Shown: positions 50,335-59,289, counted from the first letter of the stretch. The stretch is 64,000 nt of DNA from Arthrobacter_D sp015752045 (GCF_015752045.1 NZ_JADOUS010000008.1:124001-188000), one strand, 5' to 3'. The notes: generated from the letters alone by a model not told the origin. A program made the numbers and translations.

Positions 50335-51207
50335 CTAGGAGGTCCGGATGTCCTTCGTCTCGTAGTCGAACCAGATCGTCACTGTGGTGTCGGTGATCAG
50401 GTGCAGCTCGTGGTTGGCGCCGTCGCGTGTGCCGAACCGTCCGTAGTTCTCCTCCCAGGATCCGTTGACGAGGATCTTGAACTGGTAGGTCCCGGCGGGC
50501 AGCTGGAGGGTGTGCAGCCAGAGGTTCTCCGTCGCATCCCAGGCGAACTGCAGCTCGCGGAGGTCCGTGCTCCAGTGGCCGGCGTCGCCGAACAGCGGGG
50601 CGAAGTCGCCGGACAGCGCCACGGACTGCGGCTGGTCCTGCCAGGCCACGTCTGCGGCGGACCCGGTGGGCGCGTCGGTCGGCGACGCGGCCAGGGCCTC
50701 GGCGGCTGCAGCGACGAGCCCGGCCGGAGCCGGCTCGGTCACCGCGTCGGACGGGACGTCGGGGATCGGGGGGACGTCCGGCGTCGTCGGATCCTCGGCC
50801 GGGGAGGCGTGCGCCTCCTCGCCCAGCTGCTCCGGCGCCTGGGGGGCGTGGACGACGCTCTCGGCCTGCTCCGGCACGGGGGTGCCACTGATCATGGCGT
50901 TGACGAACTGCTCGGGGTCGGTGAAGGCCGCGACGGCTCGGACGCCCTCATCGGTGGCGGTCCAGCCGCTGCGGCCCTTGACGAGCCAGCCGGCCTTCAC
51001 GAGCTTCGACGTCGCCGTCGTCAGGGCCTTGAAGCCACGGGGGACGCCGCCCGCGAGGAGCTCCGCTTCCTTGTCATCGAACGGGACCTCCGCGACGGCC
51101 TTGGCCATCAGCTCGCTGGGCGCGACGACGGAGCCGGACGCCTGGTGGTCGGCTAGCAGGGCGAGGGTGGTGCGCAGACGGGCATTGGTGCTGTTGCGGG
51201 GGGCGAT
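50335..51207 (-). CDS. Glycogen/starch-binding-like (CBM48/X25-type) domain protein, ATC start suspected
   Basis: Protein of 290 aa if begun at ATC 51207. N-terminal helical region resembles a winged helix (PRNSTNARLRTTLALLADHQ, GFKALTTATSKLVKAGWLVK, GRSGWTATDEGVRAVAAF). A Pro/Ala/Glu-rich linker follows, then a beta-sandwich early-set domain: DFAPLFGDAGHWSTDLREL, FAWDATENLWLHTLQLPAG, TYQFKILVNGSWEENYGRFG, as in pullulanase-associated and AMPK-type glycogen-binding modules. The first in-frame ATG (51108) lies inside the helical region without a ribosome binding site, and in-frame stops end the frame upstream, while GAAGGAG (51214-51220) sits 6 nt before ATC 51207. Function unknown. Confidence 0.7.
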   Translation of the reverse strand: MAPRNSTNARLRTTLALLADHQASGSVVAPSELMAKAVAEVPFDDKEAELLAGGVPRGFKALTTATSKLVKAGWLVKGRSGWTATDEGVRAVAAFTDPEQFVNAMISGTPVPEQAESVVHAPQAPEQLGEEAHASPAEDPTTPDVPPIPDVPSDAVTEPAPAGLVAAAAEALAASPTDAPTGSAADVAWQDQPQSVALSGDFAPLFGDAGHWSTDLRELQFAWDATENLWLHTLQLPAGTYQFKILVNGSWEENYGRFGTRDGANHELHLITDTTVTIWFDYETKDIRTS

Positions 51208-51543
51208 GACGATCTCCTTCGTGGTGGTCCTGCGGCTGGCTGCCGGTCATCAAGACCGGTCGACCGCGCTCAGGGCGGATGGGATCCGGGCGGCCTGCTT
51301 ACACGAGGCACGGTACGTGGTTCGAGGTCCGATGACGACAGCACACCGATTTTATCGCCAGGACGGCACTTCTTCATGTTCCCCCATCTCACCGACCGAT
51401 GCGCTCGAGGCACGCTCGCCGGCCCGTCCCAGAGTAGGAGACCCGGTCGCGGCTGAAGAACCGTGCAACTACCCGTTTCTCTCCGCCGACTACTCGTCGG
51501 AGGCGGGACGGACGGCGCAAGCGCAGGTGCTATCGTGCCCAGA
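51208..51543. other. Divergent intergenic region
   Basis: 336 bp between the CBM-like and DoxX genes. A minus-strand -10-like TAAAAT at 51349-51354 could serve the CBM-like gene with a leader of about 135 nt. The segment is AT-richer around 51340-51400. No gene or repeat is seen. Confidence 0.5.
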
Positions 51544-51978
51544 ATGGCGTCCCTCGCAGCACCGAAGCGCACCTCCACCCTGCGGACGACGGCGCGCATC
51601 GTGCTCGGCGCCTTCCTCCTGTTCGCCGGTACAGCCCACCTGACGGTCGCCCGGGCTGAGTTCGCCGCACAGGTCCCGGCCTGGCTGCCCCTCGACACGG
51701 ACTTCGTGGTCGTCGCGTCGGGCGTCGTCGAACTGGTGCTCGGCGCGGCCCTGGTGGCCCTCGGCCGGTACCGGGTGGTCGTCGGCTGGACGGTCGCGGC
51801 CTTCTTCGTCGCGATCTTCCCCGGGAACATCGCCCAGTACGTCGACGGCGTCAGCGCCTTCGGGCTCGACACCGACGGCGCCCGCCTCACCCGCCTGTTC
51901 TTCCAGCCCGTCCTGGTTCTGTGGGCGCTGTGGTCCACGGGAGCGTGGCGGGACCGGCGGACGCTCCGAGAGCACTGA
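51544..51978 (+). CDS. DoxX-family membrane protein
   Basis: Four-helix membrane protein of 144 aa. TM1 IVLGAFLLFAGTAHLTVARA, then FAAQVPAWLPLDTDFVVVAS with the conserved Pro-Trp region, VVELVLGAALVALGRYRVVV, WTVAAFFVAIFPGNIAQYVD (FPGN motif of the DoxX-like group) and FFQPVLVLWALWSTG. No ribosome binding site is obvious before the ATG at 51544 or the GTG at 51535. Members affect redox or small-molecule export; no specific role can be given. Confidence 0.82.
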   Translation: MASLAAPKRTSTLRTTARIVLGAFLLFAGTAHLTVARAEFAAQVPAWLPLDTDFVVVASGVVELVLGAALVALGRYRVVVGWTVAAFFVAIFPGNIAQYVDGVSAFGLDTDGARLTRLFFQPVLVLWALWSTGAWRDRRTLREH

Positions 51979-52290
51979 TCAGCCCGAGGCCCTGCCCGCG
52001 TCGAGGCCCCGGGCCGTGTCCTCCTGAGGTGCAGCCGGTGCAGCTGGTACCGATGCCGAGAGGGTTTCGGTCACGGGGCTCCCTGGGTCGATGGTGGACC
52101 TCGAACCTCCGGCGGTGCCCCCCCCCTTTTGTCAAGGACTTCCCGTCCTGCGCCGAAACGGGCTCCGGCCGGCGCCGGTTCGTCCTCCCAGGCGCAGCCG
52201 GACCGGACAGCGGGTGAACGCCGGGCGAACTCTGCGCCACGATCGTGCTCGAGCGACCAGCGCGGGCCTCCCGCGGGATCTAATCGGGAC
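51979..52290. other. Intergenic region upstream of phoD-like gene
   Basis: 312 bp with a C9 homopolymer run followed by TTTTGTCAAGG near 52120. TTGTCA could be a -35 of a promoter, and TCTAAT just before the ATG at 52291 could serve as a leaderless -10. No gene, repeat or PHO-box tandem repeat is convincing. Confidence 0.45.
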
Positions 52291-53922
52291 ATGACCTCCA
52301 TCTCCCGCCGCACCGTCCTCCGGGCCGGCACCCTGTCGGTCGCCGGCACCGCCGTCGCCTCCGCTGCCACCGCTCCCTCCCGCCCGGCAGCCGCCGCCGC
52401 CGGCATCTTCGCCCACGGTGTCGCCTCCGGTGATCCCCTCGCGGACGGCATCCTGCTGTGGACCCGGGTGACGCCCCGGAGGGACGCGACGCCCGGATCC
52501 GGCAAGGGGCCGGCCGTGCCGGTCGTCTGGGAGATGTCCACCACCAAGGACTTCCGGAGGATAGCGGCGCGCGGCACGTCGAAGACCGGAGCCGAGCGGG
52601 ACCATACCGTCAAGGTCGACGTGCGCGGGCTGCAGCCGGCGACGACCTACTGGTACCGCTTCCGGGTCGGCGCGGAGCGGTCACCGATCGGACGCACCCG
52701 CACCGCCCCGGCGGACGGCGCGTCCGTGGACCTGCTGCGCGTCGGCGTGGTGTCCTGCGCCAACCTCCAGGCAGGGTGGTTCTCGTCCTACCGGCATCTG
52801 GCCGCGCGCGGTGACCTCGACCTCGTGCTCCACCTCGGCGACTATCTGTACGAATACGCGCCGGGCGAGTACCAGGCCCGCGACGTCGTCGTCCGGCCTC
52901 ACGACCCGCCCGTGGAGATGACCACCCTCGAGCACTACCGGCGCCGGCACGCGCAGTACAAGCAGGACACCGACCTGCAGGCGCTGCATGCCGTCGCGCC
53001 CTTCGTGGTGACGTGGGACGACCACGAGTCGGCGAACGACGCCTGGTCCGGAGGGGCCGAGAACCATACGGAGGGCGTGGAAGGTGCGTGGGTGGATCGC
53101 AAGGCTGCGGCACTGCAGGCGTACGCCGAGTGGATGCCGGTCCGCTACGAGGTCGGCGGACAGTTGTACCGCCGCCTGACCTTCGGATCGCTGGCAAGCC
53201 TCTCCATGCTCGATCTCCGCTCCTATCGGGACCAGCAGGCCTCCGGGACCACCGACCCGGCGATCGGCAGCGCCGACCGGAGCATCACGGGTGACGCGCA
53301 GATGGAGTGGCTCCTCGAGGGGCTGTCCGCGCAGCAGGCCCAGTGGAAGCTCGTCGGCAACCCCGTCATGATCACCCCGGTCCGCTTCCCTCCCGCGCTC
53401 CCCGCCGCCGCGACCGCCGGCATGGAGCAGTTGGTCGGCTCCACCACGGTCGACGGCGTCCCCTACAACATCGACCAGTGGGACGGCTACACCGCCGACC
53501 AGTCGCGCGTGCTCCGGCACCTCGGGGACAACGCCATCGCGGACACCGTCTTCCTGACCGGCGACATCCACTCCGGGTGGGCGTGCGACCTCCCGGCCGA
53601 TCGGGCCACGTATCCCCTCACGGGGGCGTCCGTGGGCACGGAACTGGTCTGCACCTCGGTGACGAGCGACAACCTGGATGACATCCTCAGGGTCCCGCCG
53701 CGCACGGCCTCCCTGTCCGTCGAAGCGTCGTTCAGGACGAACAACCCCCACGTGAAGTACCTCGACTTCGATTCCCACGGGTACTCGGTGATGGAGGTTC
53801 GTCCGGAGGGGGTGCGGATGGACTGGTACGTGCTGTCGGAGCGGACGGACAGGGCCGCCACAGCGCGTCTGTCGGAGTCCTGGCAGGTAGTTGCCGGCAC
53901 CCAGAAGGTGACGCGGGCATGA
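52291..53922 (+). CDS. phoD: Tat-exported alkaline phosphatase PhoD-like
   Basis: Extracellular phosphodiesterase/phosphatase of 543 aa. Tat signal with SRRTVLRAGTLSVAGTAVAS and cleavage after the Ala run. Mature N-terminal PhoD_N domain: FAHGVASGDPLADGILLWTR; catalytic calcineurin-like domain: VVSCANLQAGWFSSYRHLA, DLVLHLGDYLYEYAPGEYQA, TWDDHESANDAWSGGAENH, LVGNPVMITPV and VFLTGDIHSGWACDLPADR, which hold the Fe/Ca ligands. Start at the ATG at 52291; the longer frame lacks a signal. Coupled by ATGA to the next phosphoesterase gene, suggesting joint phosphate scavenging. Confidence 0.92.
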   Translation: MTSISRRTVLRAGTLSVAGTAVASAATAPSRPAAAAAGIFAHGVASGDPLADGILLWTRVTPRRDATPGSGKGPAVPVVWEMSTTKDFRRIAARGTSKTGAERDHTVKVDVRGLQPATTYWYRFRVGAERSPIGRTRTAPADGASVDLLRVGVVSCANLQAGWFSSYRHLAARGDLDLVLHLGDYLYEYAPGEYQARDVVVRPHDPPVEMTTLEHYRRRHAQYKQDTDLQALHAVAPFVVTWDDHESANDAWSGGAENHTEGVEGAWVDRKAAALQAYAEWMPVRYEVGGQLYRRLTFGSLASLSMLDLRSYRDQQASGTTDPAIGSADRSITGDAQMEWLLEGLSAQQAQWKLVGNPVMITPVRFPPALPAAATAGMEQLVGSTTVDGVPYNIDQWDGYTADQSRVLRHLGDNAIADTVFLTGDIHSGWACDLPADRATYPLTGASVGTELVCTSVTSDNLDDILRVPPRTASLSVEASFRTNNPHVKYLDFDSHGYSVMEVRPEGVRMDWYVLSERTDRAATARLSESWQVVAGTQKVTRA

Positions 53923-55220
53923 GTGCGGATGGAACCAACAGGAGTGCAGACATGAACGACTCAGCAACGCGCCGTCAGATCCTCCGGTGGGGGTCCGCCG
54001 CCGGGGCTGCCGTGATCCTGTCCGGTGCGCCGGCAGCGGCCTGGGCGCGTCCCGGGAAGACGCCGGCCGGGCGCCTCCGCGCCTACGTCCTGGTGATCGA
54101 CGGGTGCCGCCCGGACGAGATCAGCCCGGTTCTCACACCGAATCTCGCAGCGGTGCGCGCCGCCGGGACCACCTTCCCGGCGGCGCGGTCCCTACCGGTC
54201 ATGGAGACCATCCCCAACCACGTGATGATGATGACGGGGGCCCGGCCCGACCGGACAGGAGTGCCGGCCAACAAGATCTTCGATCGCGCCGAGGCGGTCC
54301 TCCGTGACCTCGACCGGCCGTCCGACCTCAGATTCCCCACCCTGCTCGAGCGCCTCAACGCCACGGGCCGCACCACCGGGACCGTGCTGAGCAAGGAATA
54401 CCTTTACGGGATCTTCGGGGAGCGGGCCACCTACCGGTGGGAGCCGCAGCCGCTCATCCCGGTCACCGGGCACGCACCCGACGTCGCCACGATGGACGCG
54501 CTGATCGCAATGGTCGACGCCGCGGACCCGGACCTGGTCTTCACCAATCTGGGGGACATCGACCGTCTCGGCCACAGCGATCTCACCGGCACCACGCTCC
54601 GGGCGGCACGGACGGCGGCGCTGGTGGCCACCGACGCGCAGATCGGCCGCTTCGTCGGTCACCTGAAATCGACCGGCACGTGGGACAGCAGCGTGCTCAT
54701 GGTTCTCGCCGATCACTCGATGGACTGGTCACTCCCGACCAACCTCATCTCCGTCGACCTGATCCTGCGGGGCCGCGAGGACCTCCGCTCGCAGATCGTG
54801 ATCGCGCAGAACGGAGGAGCGGACCTGCTCTACTGGACGGGATCGGCCGACGCCAAGGACCGTGGCCTCGCTGAGATCTCCGGCCTCGTCGCCGCGCATC
54901 CGGGCGTCCTGGCAGTCAGCAACCCTTCCAGTCTCCGGCTCGGAGCCGAGGCGGGCGACCTGATCGCGACCTGCCGGGCGGGCTGGCGGTTCTCCGACCC
55001 CACGATCCTCTCCAACCCCATCCCCGGCAACCACGGGCACCCGGCAACCGAGCCGATCCCGTTCTTCGTGGGCGGCGGCAGTCCGCGGGTGGTACGAGGA
55101 AAGGTCTCCACGCAGCAGGCTCGAACGGTCGACGTCGCCCCGACGCTCGGGGCGCTGTTCGGGATCAAGGCGCCCAGCGGCGGCTACGACGGCACGGCCA
55201 GGACCAGCGCTTTCCGCTGA
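53919..55220 (+). CDS. Secreted alkaline-phosphatase-superfamily phosphodiesterase (nucleotide pyrophosphatase type)
   Basis: Extracellular enzyme of 433 aa. TRRQILRWGSAAGAAVILSG is a Tat-like signal. The type I phosphodiesterase pattern is complete: LVIDGCRPDEISP (Asp61), nucleophile Thr97 in METIPNHVMMMTGARPDRTG, FTNLGDIDRLGHSDLTG, LADHSMDWS, and NPIPGNHGHPATEPIPFFV, giving two zinc sites. The start overlaps the PhoD stop (ATGA, 53919-53922), so both are co-translated. Likely cleaves phosphodiesters such as nucleotides or teichoic fragments for phosphate; substrate inferred. Confidence 0.88.
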   Translation: MSADGTNRSADMNDSATRRQILRWGSAAGAAVILSGAPAAAWARPGKTPAGRLRAYVLVIDGCRPDEISPVLTPNLAAVRAAGTTFPAARSLPVMETIPNHVMMMTGARPDRTGVPANKIFDRAEAVLRDLDRPSDLRFPTLLERLNATGRTTGTVLSKEYLYGIFGERATYRWEPQPLIPVTGHAPDVATMDALIAMVDAADPDLVFTNLGDIDRLGHSDLTGTTLRAARTAALVATDAQIGRFVGHLKSTGTWDSSVLMVLADHSMDWSLPTNLISVDLILRGREDLRSQIVIAQNGGADLLYWTGSADAKDRGLAEISGLVAAHPGVLAVSNPSSLRLGAEAGDLIATCRAGWRFSDPTILSNPIPGNHGHPATEPIPFFVGGGSPRVVRGKVSTQQARTVDVAPTLGALFGIKAPSGGYDGTARTSAFR

Positions 55221-55399
55221 TGTCGCTCGTCGCCGCGATCCTCCCCGGCAACACCGCCCGGCGCGTCGACGGCGTCCCCGGTGAGGGCAAGGTCGACAAG
55301 TCGTACCGGATCCCACTGCCACAGGTCGGTGATCCTCAGTATGCTTCGAAAATCAGGCGATAGCTCCGCTGCTGCCCACCCGCACCTTGAGGAGACACC

Positions 55400-56269
55400 A
55401 TGAAGACCCTCCGCCCCCTGCAATCCGTCGAGAAGCTCGAGAACGCCACCGGGCTCGACCCGATGGTCACCACGATGCGCGACGTCGTGCAGGCCGTCAT
55501 CAAGCCCGGCGCCCTCCGCGACATCCTCCACGGCGTGCCGATCGGCCACCCGCTGCACCCGCTCATGATCCTCGTGCCGACGGGAACGTGGTTCTCCGCG
55601 GCCATCCTCGATGCGATCCCCGGCTCGACCAAGGCATCGGCTATCCTCATCGGCACCGGGGTGGTCACTGCCGGTCCCACGGCCGTGGCCGGCTGGACCG
55701 ACTGGTCGGAGGCACACGAACAGCAGCAGCGCGTCGGCATCGTGCACGCTGCGGCGAACATCGTCGCCGTCGGGCTGTACACGCTCTCCCTCGTCCAGCG
55801 CCTGCGCGGGAAGTCCGGCAAGCTGCTCTCCTACACCGGCCTCGTCGTCGTCTCCGCCGGCGGATTCCTCGGCGGTCATATGTCCTATCGGCAGTCGCTC
55901 GGCGCCAACCACGCCGAGGACGTCCCGCACCGTGTCGAGCCGGGCTGGCACGCGATCGGCGCACTCGCCGACCTCCCCGACGGGAAGTTCGAGCGGACAA
56001 TGCTCGGCGACGTCCCGCTCGTCGTCTTCCGCCGCGGCAATGACGTCTCCGTCCTCTCGGACACCTGCAGCCACCTATCCGGGCCGCTCAGCGAAGGCAC
56101 ACTGACCTACGATCGCGGCAACGCCTGCGTGGTCTGCCCCTGGCACAACAGCACGTTCTCGATGAAGACCGGCGAGGTCGTGCAGGGTCCTGCGACGTCG
56201 CCGCAGCCGGCGTTCAGGACCCGCGTCATGGCCGGACTGGTCGAGGTGTCACTGCCCAACGCAGGCTGA
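55400..56269 (+). CDS. DUF2231 membrane plus Rieske 2Fe-2S fusion protein
   Basis: Protein of 289 aa. Residues about 45-165 are a DUF2231 four-helix membrane region starting GVPIGHPLHPLMILVPTGTW, with His50 and His53 in the HPLHP motif and HE residues at the second helix. Residues 180-285 are a Rieske domain: DTCSHLSGPLSEG (Cys223, His225) and ACVVCPWHNSTFSMKTG (Cys246, His249), which bind a 2Fe-2S cluster. GAGGAGA precedes the ATG. It may pass electrons between membrane heme-like and soluble partners; no partner is adjacent. Cytochrome-related role inferred. Confidence 0.9.
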   Translation: MKTLRPLQSVEKLENATGLDPMVTTMRDVVQAVIKPGALRDILHGVPIGHPLHPLMILVPTGTWFSAAILDAIPGSTKASAILIGTGVVTAGPTAVAGWTDWSEAHEQQQRVGIVHAAANIVAVGLYTLSLVQRLRGKSGKLLSYTGLVVVSAGGFLGGHMSYRQSLGANHAEDVPHRVEPGWHAIGALADLPDGKFERTMLGDVPLVVFRRGNDVSVLSDTCSHLSGPLSEGTLTYDRGNACVVCPWHNSTFSMKTGEVVQGPATSPQPAFRTRVMAGLVEVSLPNAG

Positions 56270-56328
56270 CGTCCCCTGTGCTGTCGCGGCCGGGGGCGGT
56301 GCCCGTCCGGTGCGAGGGTCCGGCCGCC

Positions 56329-56994
56329 CTAGCGCGTCGACGGGTGGGCGCCCGCCGCGTTGCGCGCGGCGAGGATGTGCGTCCGCATGACGGCCTCGGC
56401 CCACTCGCCGTCCCGCGCCGCCGCCGCCGCGACGAGTTCCGCGTGGTGCTGCATGGACCGGCGCAGCGCCTCGGCACTGTACCTGCGGAAGGTGTGGGCG
56501 ACGACGGCGGGCCGCATCACGGTCTGCAGCGCCGTCGCCACATGGCGGTTGCCGCACCGCTCGATGAAGATGCCATGGAACGCCGCATTGAGCGCACCGA
56601 GCCCGGCCAGGTCGCCGCCCTCCGCGACCACCGCCTCCATCCGCTCGGACAGGGCCGCGAGCTCGGCCACGTCGTCGTCCGTCAGCTGGGGGACGGACAG
56701 CAGGACGGCGTGCGGTTCGAACCCGGCACGCACGTCGTACAGGCCGGCGACGTCGTCGGGGGAGAAGCTGACCACCTGCGCACCCTTGTTGCGGCTGAGT
56801 TCCACCAGCCCCTCGGCGGCGAGCCGGTTGAGGGCCTCGCGGATGGGGGTGCGGCTGACGCCGATGCGATCGGCGAGCGTCGTCTCGCGCAGCCACGACC
56901 CGGCGGCGAGTTCGCCCGAGGCGATCATCGAGCGCACCTGCCCGTAGGCGCTGTCACCTGAGGCTTCGGGGGAGGCGGTCGGAAGGGTGTCCAT
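56329..56994 (-). CDS. GntR-family (FCD) regulator of the CoA-transferase/hydantoinase locus
   Basis: Regulator of 221 aa. Winged helix near 20-75 (SWLRETTLADRIGVSRTPIR, EALNRLAAEGLVELSRNKGA), then the FCD domain with ERCGNRHVATALQTVMRPAV and YSAEALRRSMQHHAELVAAA carrying the metal-binding His residues. Start at the ATG at 56994; an in-frame GTG at 57003 overlaps the lyase stop (GTGA) and is an alternative that would couple translation. Last gene of the minus-strand trio, and likely binds the paired TTGTATACAA-like sites at 59227 and 59290. Confidence 0.9.
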   Translation of the reverse strand: MDTLPTASPEASGDSAYGQVRSMIASGELAAGSWLRETTLADRIGVSRTPIREALNRLAAEGLVELSRNKGAQVVSFSPDDVAGLYDVRAGFEPHAVLLSVPQLTDDDVAELAALSERMEAVVAEGGDLAGLGALNAAFHGIFIERCGNRHVATALQTVMRPAVVAHTFRRYSAEALRRSMQHHAELVAAAAARDGEWAEAVMRTHILAARNAAGAHPSTR

Positions 56995-56999
56995 GCCTG

Positions 57000-57953
57000 T
57001 CACGCTAGCGCGTCGGGCCAGCGTGCAGCGGCCAGGGCGCTGCGCGTCCCGCCCCTCGACACGAACGACGACGACGCCCGCCCGGTCAGTTCGACGATCC
57101 GGTCCGAGGCGAGCATGTACGCCGCCAGGTCGATGCCCGTCGCGATACCGAGCCCGTCGCACAGGTGCACGAGGTCCTCGAGCGCCGCGTTGCCGAGCAC
57201 CGTCGGGTCACCCGGGAACCACAGGTCCCCGCCGAGCCCCGCGAACGATCCCTCCAGCCAGGTGGCGCCGGCCATCATGCACGCCAGCGCGTTGGCGGGG
57301 GCGAAGCCGTTGCGGTTGTGGAGGTGCACGCCGACGTCCAGCCCGGGGTGGAGCGCCCGCACCTCGGCGACGCCGTCGTACATCTCGCCCGGCTCCTCCT
57401 CGCCCGACGTCGCGGCGAGGTAGACGCCGTCGGCGCCGGCGTCGACGGCGGCCCGCACCACCCGCAGCCGCTCCTCCCGCGGCACGGGTCCGCGCGCCGG
57501 CGCGAAGAACGCGCACGCGACGGCGACGACGAGCCGCACCCCGGACGCCGCGGCGAGCGCACCGATCCGCTCGACGTCGGCCAGGATCTCGTCGACGGTG
57601 AGCCGCTGGTTCCGCAGGCTCACCTCCTCGTCCGCGGAGACGACCACCACGAGCTCGTCCAGCCCGCAGTCCACGGCCCGTTCGGCGCCGCGTAGGTTCG
57701 GCGCGAGGCCGCGGTAACGCACCCCGTCCACGCGGGGGACGGCGGCCATGACGTCGGCGGCGTCGGCGAGCTGGGGGAGGACCTTCGGGTGCGCGAAGCT
57801 CACGGCCTCGATCTCGCGGACGCCGGCGTCGATGAGCAGCTGCACCAGCTCCACCTTGTCGGCGGTCGGCAGCATCTGTGGGACCGACTGCAGTCCGTCG
57901 CGGAGGCCCACCTCCACGAGGCGGATCGAGGCGGGCAGCCCGGGGATGCTCAT
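57000..57953 (-). CDS. HMG-CoA-lyase-like aldolase, catalytic Cys absent
   Basis: TIM-barrel lyase of 317 aa. EVGLRDGLQSVP holds Arg18-Asp19 of the metal/acyl site, VGVHLHNRNGFAPANALACM the metal ligands His210 and His212, and GSFAGLGGDLWFPGDPTVLG the active-site loop with Asn255. Authentic HMG-CoA lyase carries Cys in GLGGC; here Asp243 replaces it, so it probably cleaves a different acyl-CoA or aldol substrate. Overlaps the CoA-transferase by ATGA and is followed by the GntR gene, so likely degrades the CoA ester formed there. Confidence 0.87.
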   Translation of the reverse strand: MSIPGLPASIRLVEVGLRDGLQSVPQMLPTADKVELVQLLIDAGVREIEAVSFAHPKVLPQLADAADVMAAVPRVDGVRYRGLAPNLRGAERAVDCGLDELVVVVSADEEVSLRNQRLTVDEILADVERIGALAAASGVRLVVAVACAFFAPARGPVPREERLRVVRAAVDAGADGVYLAATSGEEEPGEMYDGVAEVRALHPGLDVGVHLHNRNGFAPANALACMMAGATWLEGSFAGLGGDLWFPGDPTVLGNAALEDLVHLCDGLGIATGIDLAAYMLASDRIVELTGRASSSFVSRGGTRSALAAARWPDALA

Positions 57954-59182
57954 GCCAGCCCCCGTTCGCGCAGGGAGGCGAGGGCGCCGTCGTCGACCCC
58001 CACCTCCGCGAGCATCTCGGCGGTGTGCGCGCCGAGCGCCGGACCGGGCCAGCGGATGGTCCCGGTGGTGCGGCTGAGCCGCGGGAACACGTTCTGCTGG
58101 GCGACGGGGCCGAGGACCGGATGCTGCACCTCGGTGATGGACTCCCGTGCGATGTACTGCGGGTCGGCGAGCATGTCCACGGGCCGGAAGATCTTGCCCG
58201 CCGGGACGCCGTGCTCCTCGAGCGACGCCTCCAGCGCGGCGGCGTCCTGCGTGGAGGTGTACGCGGCGATGAGGTCGTCGAGTTCCTCCTGCCGCTCGCC
58301 CCGCGCGCCGTGGGTGGCGTACCTAGGGTCGGTCGCGAGCTCGGGCCGGCCCAGGACGGCTGCGAGCCGACCGAACACCGTGTCCTGGTTCGCCGCGATG
58401 AGCACCCACTTGCCGTCCCGGGTCGGGTACACGTTGCTCGGTGCGACGTTCGGGAGGATCGCCCCGGTCCGCTCCCGCTGGTACCCCGAGATCTGCCACT
58501 CCGGCACCAGGGATTCCATGACGCCGAGCACCGCCTCGTAGATCGCCGAGTCCACCACCTGCCCGCGCCCGCTTACCTCGCGCTCGCGGACGGCGGCGAG
58601 GGCGCCGATGGTCGCGAAGAGGGCGGCGAGGGTGTCGCCGATCGAGATGCCCATGCGCGACGGCGGGGTGGACGGATCGCCGACCACGTAGCGGAGGCCG
58701 CCCATCGCCTCGCCGATCGCCCCGTAGCCGGCACGCTGGGCGTAGGGCCCGTCCTGCCCGAACCCTGAGACGCGCACCATGATCAGGCCGGGATTCGCTT
58801 CCGCCAGGGTCGCGTAGTCGAGCCCCCAGCGTTCCATCGTCCCCGGCCGGAAGTTCTCGACGACGATGTCCGCCGTGCCGATGAGCTTCCGTGCGAGGTC
58901 CTGGGCCTCGGGGTCGCGCAGGTTCAGGGTCACCGAGCGCTTGTTCCGCCCGACGACGGACCACCAGAGCGACTGCCCCTGCGGCAGCTGCCGGCCCCAC
59001 TGGCGCAGCGGGTCGCCCGCCGCCGGGTCCTCGATCTTGACGACGTCGGCGCCGAGGTCCCCGAGGAGCTGGCCGCAGAACGGACCGGCCAGGAGCTGGC
59101 CCATCTCCACCACGCGTAGACCCGCGAGGGGGCCCGTGGCGGGTGCGTCGGCGGATGCTTCAGCGAACGGGTCGGCAGTCAT
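57950..59182 (-). CDS. Class III (CaiB/BaiF) CoA-transferase
   Basis: Cytosolic CoA-transferase of 410 aa. Conserved parts: GLRVVEMGQLLAGPFCGQLL, DLGADVVKIEDPAAGDPLR, GRNKRSVTLNLRDPEAQDLA, DIVVENFRPGTMERWGLDY, and MGISIGDTLAALFATIGAL, where Asp183 is the probable catalytic aspartate. Family members move CoA between carboxylates such as succinyl-CoA and an organic acid. Start at the ATG at 59182. First gene of a trio with the HMG-CoA-lyase-like protein, suggesting activation of an acid followed by C-C cleavage. Confidence 0.9.
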   Translation of the reverse strand: MTADPFAEASADAPATGPLAGLRVVEMGQLLAGPFCGQLLGDLGADVVKIEDPAAGDPLRQWGRQLPQGQSLWWSVVGRNKRSVTLNLRDPEAQDLARKLIGTADIVVENFRPGTMERWGLDYATLAEANPGLIMVRVSGFGQDGPYAQRAGYGAIGEAMGGLRYVVGDPSTPPSRMGISIGDTLAALFATIGALAAVREREVSGRGQVVDSAIYEAVLGVMESLVPEWQISGYQRERTGAILPNVAPSNVYPTRDGKWVLIAANQDTVFGRLAAVLGRPELATDPRYATHGARGERQEELDDLIAAYTSTQDAAALEASLEEHGVPAGKIFRPVDMLADPQYIARESITEVQHPVLGPVAQQNVFPRLSRTTGTIRWPGPALGAHTAEMLAEVGVDDGALASLRERGLA

Positions 59183-59226
59183 CGGCAGGCCTCCGGGCTT
59201 CGGATCAGCACGGGCGGGGCGCCCGA

Positions 59227-59236
59227 ACGTATACAA
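59227..59236. promoter_or_regulatory. GntR operator left, ACGTATACAA
   Basis: TTGTATACGT on the minus strand, a close match to the FCD-type consensus TTGTATACAA, 45 bp from the CoA-transferase start. Confidence 0.6.
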
Positions 59237-59289
59237 CTTCACACCGCAGGCGGGGTGAGTCAAGGAGATGACGCGACCGGTCCAAGTAG

